Source: Alteromonas sp. KUL106
GTDB taxonomy: Bacteria > Pseudomonadota > Gammaproteobacteria > Enterobacterales > Alteromonadaceae
Length of the DNA stretch: 64,000 bases
Assembly: GCF_009811415.1 (NCBI RefSeq)
Contig: NZ_BLIG01000001.1
Span: 310,001 to 374,000 of the forward strand
Direction of reading: 5' to 3'
Position numbers and translations under genes: made by a program. Of the stretch, positions 57,823-64,000 are shown in pieces. The notes beneath the pieces are model-generated. The model searched no databases, was not told the DNA's origin, and saw only the letters and a list, made by a program, of their open reading frames with translations. The number at the start of each line of letters is the position of its first letter. Within the stretch, counting starts at the first letter, position 1.

Positions 57823-58509
57823 ATGCAAACAATAGCAGATAGACTAAATTCCGCACAAAAAGGAATAGACCAAGCCGCTAACAATGCACATCGTCCACCA
57901 AAATCCGTTAAATTGCTAGCGGTTAGCAAAACTAAACCCGTATCAGATATCATTGAAGCGTATGAAGCGGGACAACGAAGGTTTGGTGAAAACTATGTGC
58001 AGGAAGGTGTTGAAAAGGTTCAGGAACTTTCTCACCTTGAAAACATAGAGTGGCACATGATTGGCCCAATTCAATCAAATAAAACAAAAGTGGTCGCTGA
58101 GCATTTTGATTGGGTACAGTCGGTAGACAGAGAAAAAATTGCCCGCCGTTTGAGCGAGCAACGGCCTGAATCGATGCCGCCGTTAAACGTCTGCATTCAG
58201 GTTAACATTGATGATGAAGACAGCAAATCAGGGGTCGCATTAAGCGAGTTAGATGCACTGGTAACGTTCATAGAATCGCAGGAACGCCTTATTTTACGAG
58301 GGTTGATGGCCATTCCCAAAGCGAATCCAAGTAAGGAGCAGCAGCGCGCATCACTCACCCAACTTAAAGAATTATTCGACCATTACCATACATCACTGAG
58401 CAATTTTGATACCCTATCCGTAGGAATGAGTAGTGATATGGGAGAAGCGATTCAACATGGGTCTACTATGGTGCGCATAGGTACCGCGATTTTCGGTAAA
58501 CGAAACTAG
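57823..58509 (+). CDS. yggS: YggS, PLP-binding protein (PLP homeostasis)
   Basis: A 228-residue alanine-racemase-fold protein that binds pyridoxal phosphate and affects amino-acid and vitamin B6 balance. The Schiff-base lysine is K36 in LLAVSKTKPV; GENYVQEGVEKV, EWHMIGPIQSNKTK and LSVGMSSDMGEAIQHGSTMVRIGTAIFG are diagnostic. AAGG precedes the ATG. It begins the yggS-proC-yggT operon, divergent from pilTU, a common gammaproteobacterial layout. Confidence 0.97.
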   Translation: MQTIADRLNSAQKGIDQAANNAHRPPKSVKLLAVSKTKPVSDIIEAYEAGQRRFGENYVQEGVEKVQELSHLENIEWHMIGPIQSNKTKVVAEHFDWVQSVDREKIARRLSEQRPESMPPLNVCIQVNIDDEDSKSGVALSELDALVTFIESQERLILRGLMAIPKANPSKEQQRASLTQLKELFDHYHTSLSNFDTLSVGMSSDMGEAIQHGSTMVRIGTAIFGKRN

Positions 58510-58561
58510 AGCGCTTCGCCTCGCTACACAGACTTAAACGCAACCAACAAATAGGATTTAC

Positions 58562-59383
58562 ATGCAACAGAAAAAATTAGCATTTATTGGCGCGGGTAAC
58601 ATGAGCCGCAGCATCATCAGTGGTCTTATCAAATCTGGGTACGCAAAAGAAAACATCCTTGCGGCAAACCCTTCCACACCCAAGTTAGACGGCCTGAAGG
58701 CCGAGTTTGGTATTCACACCACACAATCTAACGATGAAGCCTGCCAATTCGCTGATGCCATAGTGCTTGCGGTAAAACCACAAATAATGGGCGAAATGTG
58801 CGGCGAGCTTCAGAAAAACAACGACCTATCGGGCAAGTTGTTTATGAGCATTGCAGCAGGACTTCCGGTAGCCAGATTGCAAGAAATGCTAGGTGGTGAA
58901 TACCCTGTTGTACGCATCATGCCAAATACGCCAAGCTTGTTGGGCAAAGGCATGTCGGGGATGTATGCCGACGACACCGTTTCTGAGTCAGACAGGCAAT
59001 ACGTTGACGATGTCATGAACAGCGTTGGCGAAACAGTTTGGGTTGATAAAGAAGAAGGGATTAACGGTGTTATCGCTGCTGCAGGTAGCAGCCCTGCTTA
59101 TTTCTTCTTGTTCCTACAAAATATGCAGGAAGAAGCCATGAACATGGGCTTTGACAAAGCGCAGTCGCGCTTAATGGTACAACAAGCAATGTTAGGCGCG
59201 GCCGAAATGGTTTGTAACAACCCAGACCTTGAATTAAGTGAGCTTCGAGCCCAAGTTACGTCTAAGGGCGGCACTACCGCAGAAGCCGTTAACACTTTCA
59301 TTAATGAAGGTTTAAAAGATATTGTCAGCAAGTCTATGCGCGCGGCCGTAGCACGTGCTGAAGAAATGGCAAAACAGCTATAA
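58562..59383 (+). CDS. proC: ProC, pyrroline-5-carboxylate reductase
   Basis: Catalyses the last step of proline synthesis with NAD(P)H. The 273-residue protein has the Rossmann motif FIGAGNMSRSIISGL, AVKPQIMGE, VRIMPNTPSLLGKGMSGMY and the C-terminal signature LRAQVTSKGGTTAEAVNTF. It lies 52 bases after yggS and 20 bases before yggT. Confidence 0.98.
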   Translation: MQQKKLAFIGAGNMSRSIISGLIKSGYAKENILAANPSTPKLDGLKAEFGIHTTQSNDEACQFADAIVLAVKPQIMGEMCGELQKNNDLSGKLFMSIAAGLPVARLQEMLGGEYPVVRIMPNTPSLLGKGMSGMYADDTVSESDRQYVDDVMNSVGETVWVDKEEGINGVIAAAGSSPAYFFLFLQNMQEEAMNMGFDKAQSRLMVQQAMLGAAEMVCNNPDLELSELRAQVTSKGGTTAEAVNTFINEGLKDIVSKSMRAAVARAEEMAKQL

Positions 59384-59403
59384 CGTATTAGGAAAAGCAC
59401 AAC

Positions 59404-59940
59404 ATGAATGCAACGGTATTTTTGGTTGATACCTTATTTAGCCTTTATTTGATGGTGGTTATACTGCGCCTTTGGTTACAAGTGGTGCAGGCAGACTTTT
59501 ATAACCCACTTAGTCAATTTGTAGTGAAAGCAACCCACCCTATAGTGGGGCCGTTGCGTCGTGTTATCCCGTCAATTGGCAGATTTGACACTGCCACCTT
59601 TGTGTTAGCTATCGCGGTGTGTGCCCTTAAGCTGATTACATTAAGTCTCATGTTTGGCGGTAGCCTTAATCCTATAGGTATTGCCATCTTGTCGGTCATT
59701 GGCGTGGTTAAAGAGACCCTATCTTTAATGTTCTGGGTCCTGCTGTTACGCGCCATTTTAAGTTGGGTATCACAAGGTCAGTCTCCGGTAGACTATGTAC
59801 TGTATCAGCTCACCGAGCCGTTTTTAGCGCCTATACGTAAGGTCATTCCGCCATTAGGTGGCTTAGATTTGTCGGTGCTTATTGCCATTATCGCATTACA
59901 GTTTTTACAGCTTTTGATCCAAGACACATTCCCTATGTAA
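59404..59940 (+). CDS. yggT: YggT family membrane protein
   Basis: A 178-residue integral membrane protein with two YGGT repeats, each with a membrane pair and the signature NPLSQFVVKATHPIVGPLRRVIPSIG / LTEPFLAPIRKVIPPLGGLDLSVLIAIIALQFLQ. The family is linked to osmotic and turgor-related phenotypes in other bacteria; the exact role is unknown. It follows proC directly. Confidence 0.94.
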   Translation: MNATVFLVDTLFSLYLMVVILRLWLQVVQADFYNPLSQFVVKATHPIVGPLRRVIPSIGRFDTATFVLAIAVCALKLITLSLMFGGSLNPIGIAILSVIGVVKETLSLMFWVLLLRAILSWVSQGQSPVDYVLYQLTEPFLAPIRKVIPPLGGLDLSVLIAIIALQFLQLLIQDTFPM

Positions 59941-60065
59941 TTAATGTTTTAATAAAACATTATTGGTGAATATTTGGGCCATCCGGCTTGTTACGTCTGG
60001 TAAAACAAGTCGTACGATATTTGGTAAGCATTGATAAAAAGAGGAAGACATTGGTAGGGTCTATG

Positions 60066-60512
60066 ATGAGTAAACTAAAGCAATGTATAAAAGGTTACAT
60101 AGCACTTTTTGCGATGGCTATGTCATGCTTGAGCTTGTCTGCTTTCGCCGAGCAAAAGGAAACACTGGGTGAATGGGATGTACATTATATGGTGGTGAGT
60201 ACACCATTTCTCACTCCCGAAGTTGCAGCTAATTACGGCATTGTGAGAAGCAAGTTTAATGCGCTGGTTAATATCTCTGTATTAGATAAAGCGTCAGGTG
60301 AAGCGCAGCGTGTAGACATGACAGGAACAGCAAAAAATCTACTGGGTAACACACGTAAGCTTACCTTTAAAAAGGTAGAAGAAGGCGATGCCATTTACTA
60401 CCTCGCCGTACTGCCATTTCGCGACCAAGAAACCTTCAGGTTCGAAATTGACGTTCAAAAAGGGCCCAGAAAACAAACACTGAAGTTTCAACAAAAGATG
60501 TACGTGGACTGA
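60066..60512 (+). CDS. DUF4426 exported protein
   Basis: A 148-residue secreted protein with a signal peptide (cleavage likely after AFA, about residue 28) and the DUF4426 body: GEWDVHYMVVSTPFLTPEVAANYGIVRSKFNALVNISV ... RDQETFRFEIDV. The ATG at 60066 is preferred over 60063 and a longer frame because AGGG is then six bases ahead. Its place after yggT is common among relatives, where rdgB normally follows; rdgB is not in this window. Function unknown. Confidence 0.85.
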   Translation: MSKLKQCIKGYIALFAMAMSCLSLSAFAEQKETLGEWDVHYMVVSTPFLTPEVAANYGIVRSKFNALVNISVLDKASGEAQRVDMTGTAKNLLGNTRKLTFKKVEEGDAIYYLAVLPFRDQETFRFEIDVQKGPRKQTLKFQQKMYVD

Positions 60513-60728
60513 TAGACAAAAAATTTAAACACGCGATATACACGCATCTTTTTGTTCATGTCACCCATCTTAACCAAGCGCCCCTCTCTTTTTACACAGA
60601 GGTAGACCGAGGGGGGCTGTTAGTGAATTTATTTATCGTATAGCGGTACTCTTTAGCACCATTAATTATTTCGACTTTGCGCATCTTTTATCAATCCGCA
60701 TATCGTTATTAATGCCAAATGTCGAACG
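60513..60728. other. Intergenic region
   Basis: 216 bases between DUF4426 and the first of two secreted-protein genes. No gene, RNA or strong terminator was seen; the segment marks the change from conserved housekeeping genes to accessory sequence. Confidence 0.4.
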
Positions 60729-61031
60729 TTACTGACTATCTATCTCTTTCCAGGAAGAAACTTTATCACCCACGGCCGTTGGCGCTTCTGATAGCGTTTT
60801 GGGAAGTTTAGGTTCCAATGTTTTTTTAGGGTCGGATACTTCTTGAATTTTACGAGAGGGCAACGTTTCATAATAAAAATTATCTTCGAAAAAAAGACAA
60901 TAAGTACGTTGAGACATCATGAACTCTTCGAAATAATAATTCTCTAAAGGCAAGGGTGTTGCCCCAAGGCTATGTACGGTAAAAGTAACAGCAATAGATA
61001 TTCCCAGATTAAGTTTAAAAAGACTACGCAT
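60729..61031 (-). CDS. Small exported protein, unknown (paralogue candidate of its neighbour)
   Basis: A 100-residue protein with a signal peptide (MRSLFKLNLGISIAVTFTVHSLGA). The mature start is rich in Tyr/Phe and acidic residues (LENYYFEEF, FFEDNFYYETLP), followed by a Pro/Lys region. The ATG at 61031 has GGAG six bases ahead. It has no family I know. The mature start resembles that of the next gene (VEDYYELFKNNFYTVSVP), so the two may be paralogues, with this one shortened. Confidence 0.6.
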   Translation of the reverse strand: MRSLFKLNLGISIAVTFTVHSLGATPLPLENYYFEEFMMSQRTYCLFFEDNFYYETLPSRKIQEVSDPKKTLEPKLPKTLSEAPTAVGDKVSSWKEIDSQ

Positions 61032-61245
61032 CTCTGACTCCATTTTTAGATTGTATAAACAGTTGAAAACTGGAAGTAGAATTGCTCTTTTAAGGGATAA
61101 AAACTTTAAATATTATTGAATTTTTTCTAATCAATATATCCAAACTCTCCTTATTTCTTTTTGTGAAAAAGGTGCTGCTAATATTCAGAGCGATTTTCTG
61201 ATATTAAGAGCAGATAAAGCAAAATTGCCTTACCTGCATCATCCA
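61032..61245. other. Intergenic region between two secreted-protein genes
   Basis: 214 AT-rich bases with no gene seen. It should contain the promoter of the left gene and the end of the right one. Confidence 0.4.
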
Positions 61246-61920
61246 CTATCTGCCAGTAATGAAGTCGAATAGTGTCCCCGTCACGTCACCTGATTCATAA
61301 GACACTAAGGTTCCATCCGCCGTATAGTGGTACGCTGTAAACTCACCCTCTATTTCATCGTATTGGTTAAAGGAAACAGAATATGAATTCACCGTATACG
61401 CTACATTGCTGCTAGCACATTCACACAATGAAACAGTACTAATAGTGTAAAGCCCCTTGTTTACGTTGCTCAGTAAACCAATTTGCATCACGCCATCTTG
61501 AGCAACGATATCAATCCGCTCACCATCAATGACTCTCATCATCAAGAGTTCATCTGAGTTTTGAGAAAAAGGCTGTACTTTAAGCGCCCATGTCCCTCTA
61601 TAGGCTGAAGGCCAAGCATTCGTTAGTCCTCCTTGAGGGAAATCTACCTTTGGCGCATCTTGTACAGGTGGCGGTGTTTCAGGTACCACAGGCTTTTTAG
61701 GTGATATGGGGCCTGGCAATATAGGTCTAACAGGTGCAGGTTCAGGTGTGTATGCTTTAGAAAGTGGGCTAGTCGGCGGCACACTAACGGTGTAAAAATT
61801 ATTTTTGAATAACTCATAATAGTCTTCAACGTACAACGTAGAAAGCGGAGCCGATGAGACCCCAAATGCACCTGCCGACAACAGACCTATGAGTGTCATT
61901 TTAATCGTAGTATTTTTCAT
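61246..61920 (-). CDS. Exported proline-rich protein, unknown
   Basis: A 224-residue secreted protein: signal peptide (about 1-24, cleavage after SSA), a Tyr/Phe-rich segment YVEDYYELFKNNFYTVSVPP, a proline-rich linker (about 50-95, PEPAPVRPILPGPISPKKP) and a C-terminal beta-rich domain of about 120 residues with two nearby cysteines (LCECASS). AAGGAA precedes the ATG. I do not recognise a family. It lies next to a smaller, possibly related secreted protein and a membrane TPR protein. Confidence 0.7.
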   Translation of the reverse strand: MKNTTIKMTLIGLLSAGAFGVSSAPLSTLYVEDYYELFKNNFYTVSVPPTSPLSKAYTPEPAPVRPILPGPISPKKPVVPETPPPVQDAPKVDFPQGGLTNAWPSAYRGTWALKVQPFSQNSDELLMMRVIDGERIDIVAQDGVMQIGLLSNVNKGLYTISTVSLCECASSNVAYTVNSYSVSFNQYDEIEGEFTAYHYTADGTLVSYESGDVTGTLFDFITGR

Positions 61921-62054
61921 AACTTTTCCTTTTGATTACTGGCGATAATGTTGCCAACCGAATCGATACTTCGAGGAAAAGAATGAAATACCCCCTAGTT
62001 TTTATCTGGAAAAAAATAGGAAATTAATATGCATTTTTTCTCTGTTACCGTTCA

Positions 62055-64000
62055 CTAGAGTCGCCATTCTAGCGAACGATTCATTACTTCAAGCTTGCGT
62101 TGATATCGCTTTTTCAACGCAAGAAAGCGTTCATCTTCATTGAGCAATAGAAAAGCAGGACTATCAAAATAGGCGTAGTACCGTCCAATGGGTATCACAT
62201 CATCACTATCAACGAGTGACTGCAACAACGCCAAAGCACGGTCAACATCCCCCAACAGCGCTAAATACTCCGCGTTAAAAGAGATTGGCATCTCTTTTTC
62301 GCTAAAAATGGCGGCAATCTTCGTATTTATCTCGTCTATTGAGAATATTTGATTGTCATATTGTGCAAAACGAATTGCGGTCAGTAAGTTTAGCGACGGC
62401 AAATTTGAAAAACCTCCGCCATTTAATCCACCAGTAATGAGCCCTGCAAAGAGCGCTTTATATTCACTCAATAAGTGTCCGGGCAACAAATATAACGCTT
62501 GGCCAATCATTGCTCGAATATAGGGCGAGCTTACATGTGTATTTTCCACGCTATTCAAATGTGACAGCAACGCAGGAATATCATTTTCGTGAATGGCTTT
62601 AGCAAACGACAGATGAAAGCAATCAGTTTCGGTCAACGTTAGCGACATCAAGTTTTCTTCGCATAACGCCCATATATTCGCTAAATTATCTTTCCCGTCA
62701 GCGGTTATTAGCACGCTCACATCAAGCATCAGCGTTTTTATTGGCGGACTATCGGTACGTGTTTGACTTGTCCAATCTAGCGTTTGCTGATACTGCCCGG
62801 ACATTGTGGCCGATAGCGCTTCCATCCATGCTGTTGTGGGGTCTTGTGGCGCTATTTCACGCATTTTTCTAAACACTGAATGTGCTGTTTTTTCATCACC
62901 GAGCAGTAAATTTACAAACGCAAGTCCGCCATAAAGCCGATAGGAGAGAGGATGAGTCGCAATCCCCTCTTTCGCAATCGCAATGGCCTCTTTGTATTGA
63001 TGGTGGATAGTCAGCAAATACGTGTAGTTGAAGTAAAAGTTAAAACTTTTCTCACCCAACATTTTAGCCTCGGAAAAATGAGCTAACGCCTTTTGTATAT
63101 CACCTCTTGCAGGATCACTAATAAGCGGCATGTACAGCATACCTTCAAAAAAAGATAATGTGCTACTTGCAACGCCAAGCTCTCTACTTTGCTCTAGAAA
63201 GATCTCCGCAGAACTCATCACCGCTTTTTGCTCTTTGCCTGATGTTAAGTTCATCATCTCAAGATAATTACTTGTGATTGCCTCAACAATTAGTGGATCG
63301 GCGGGCGAGTGAGTACTCGCCCTTTTTAAGTAATCCTGTGCCTTTTGAAGGGCTTCGAGAGTATAGTTTTGATTGAGAATATCCATTGCTAACAGATAAA
63401 GTCGGTAAGCTTCTTCAGATTGAGGACTTGGCGCAATCAGCTTATGCTCAATTCCTAAATGTGCAGTGGTATTCATGACGAGCTCATTAACTGCACCCTG
63501 TATGTTCAGTGACTCTACTGTTTTGCTGTCGGAAAAAAGTGTAAACCCCGAATCTACTTCAACGAGTCTATAGGTTACAGTATGGTTGTTTCCATCACGT
63601 CTTACAGCTCCCTCAAGAATCAGGTCGACGGGCAACAAGCTTTGAATTTCTTTAAGGCTATGTTTATTGGTTTTAAAATAAGCACTCGACGTTCGACTCG
63701 CTACTTTGAAATTGTCAACGTGTGACAAATGCGTGAGAGATAATTCAAGTAGACCGTTTGCTAAGGTACGTTCATCTTTGTTGTCACTGTCTGTCACGTC
63801 AAAAGGAATGACAAGTACTCGATATTCCTTCTGAGAATTGTCAGTAAGGTCACTGAAAAATACTGTAACTATTACTATCAACACAGTTGCAAGGATGAGC
63901 AGATAAATAATCGGAGAACGCCTTTTCACGCTATCATCTTGAACCGATTGTGTGGTCGGTAATTCGGTAGATGCTTCTACAGCAGGACTTTGCAACTGAC
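62055..64000 (-). CDS. Membrane-anchored TPR protein, CadC-like (5' truncated by window edge)
   Basis: The frame is open to the right edge, so the N-terminus is missing. The visible 648 residues have one membrane segment (about 30-50), then a periplasmic TolB-N/FlgO-like region (VLVIPFDVTDSDNKDERTLANGLLELSL ... VDLILEGAVRRDGNNHTVTYRLVEVDSGFTLFSDS) and TPR repeats to the end. This plan is that of CadC/ToxR-type one-component regulators, which carry a winged helix in the missing N-terminal part; adenylate-cyclase-type heads are an alternative. It could control the adjacent secreted genes. The family is inferred from the visible part. Confidence 0.7.
   Translation of the reverse strand, partial: QLQSPAVEASTELPTTQSVQDDSVKRRSPIIYLLILATVLIVIVTVFFSDLTDNSQKEYRVLVIPFDVTDSDNKDERTLANGLLELSLTHLSHVDNFKVASRTSSAYFKTNKHSLKEIQSLLPVDLILEGAVRRDGNNHTVTYRLVEVDSGFTLFSDSKTVESLNIQGAVNELVMNTTAHLGIEHKLIAPSPQSEEAYRLYLLAMDILNQNYTLEALQKAQDYLKRASTHSPADPLIVEAITSNYLEMMNLTSGKEQKAVMSSAEIFLEQSRELGVASSTLSFFEGMLYMPLISDPARGDIQKALAHFSEAKMLGEKSFNFYFNYTYLLTIHHQYKEAIAIAKEGIATHPLSYRLYGGLAFVNLLLGDEKTAHSVFRKMREIAPQDPTTAWMEALSATMSGQYQQTLDWTSQTRTDSPPIKTLMLDVSVLITADGKDNLANIWALCEENLMSLTLTETDCFHLSFAKAIHENDIPALLSHLNSVENTHVSSPYIRAMIGQALYLLPGHLLSEYKALFAGLITGGLNGGGFSNLPSLNLLTAIRFAQYDNQIFSIDEINTKIAAIFSEKEMPISFNAEYLALLGDVDRALALLQSLVDSDDVIPIGRYYAYFDSPAFLLLNEDERFLALKKRYQRKLEVMNRSLEWRL

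Overview
This window looks like the chromosome of a marine gammaproteobacterium of the Alteromonas type. The evidence is the gene content and protein sequences (a complete dcw cluster ending ftsZ-lpxC-M23 peptidase-secA-mutT, with yacG and zapD beyond it; pilT/pilU beside yggS-proC-yggT; a SapC-family protein; a PrsK/PrsR pair) together with a moderate base composition. No rRNA, tRNA, CRISPR array or intact insertion sequence was seen.

Layout. 1-2.2 kb: the end of zapD, yacG, and a Canavan-type aspartoacylase. 2.2-25 kb, all on the minus strand: a continuous envelope and division block that reads (from high to low coordinate) mraZ, rsmH, ftsL, ftsI, murE, murF, mraY, murD, ftsW, murG, murC, ddl, ftsQ, ftsA, ftsZ, lpxC, an M23 peptidase, secA and mutT. 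Most neighbours overlap by 1 to 11 bases or sit within a few bases of each other. Promoters can be read upstream of mraZ (with 10-bp-spaced MraZ boxes) and upstream of lpxC (both hexamers match the sigma70 consensus, with a palindrome in the spacer). 25-29 kb: a putative outer-membrane beta-barrel, a sapC gene broken by a 16-bp tandem duplication, and a periplasmic dipeptidase. 28.9-36 kb: a copper/silver efflux operon cusC-cusB-cusA with a Cys/His-rich small protein in front; CusB carries a CusF-like domain and an 11-unit Met/His pentapeptide tail. 36-47 kb: an esterase, a peroxiredoxin-glutaredoxin fusion, a ParA/ribbon-helix-helix pair, a periplasmic-TPR diguanylate cyclase, a small GFA-like protein, the PrsR/PrsK two-component pair and a KAS III enzyme. 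46.8-52.2 kb: an intergenic fold-back repeat, a collagen-like lipoprotein of the choice-of-anchor I type, an M48 lipoprotein protease, an MscS channel, and a Pho-box promoter in front of a structured leader and a 59-residue membrane peptide. 52.2-60.5 kb: housekeeping genes (rsmE-gshB-yqgE-ruvX, a DUF2007 protein, pilU-pilT, yggS-proC-yggT-DUF4426). 60.7-64 kb: two secreted proteins of unknown function and the 5'-truncated part of a membrane-anchored TPR protein that resembles CadC-type regulators.

How it fits together. The large block supplies peptidoglycan precursors (MurC-F, Ddl, MraY, MurG), septal synthesis (FtsW, FtsI, FtsQ, FtsL) and the FtsZ/FtsA ring, followed by lipid A commitment (LpxC) and protein export (SecA). 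Outside the core, the most notable items are control sequences not explained by the genes alone (lpxC spacer palindrome, Pho boxes with structured leader, 11-bp inverted pair before cusC, 16-bp direct repeat before the M48 gene), the sapC duplication, the CusB tail, and the secreted pair at the right end.
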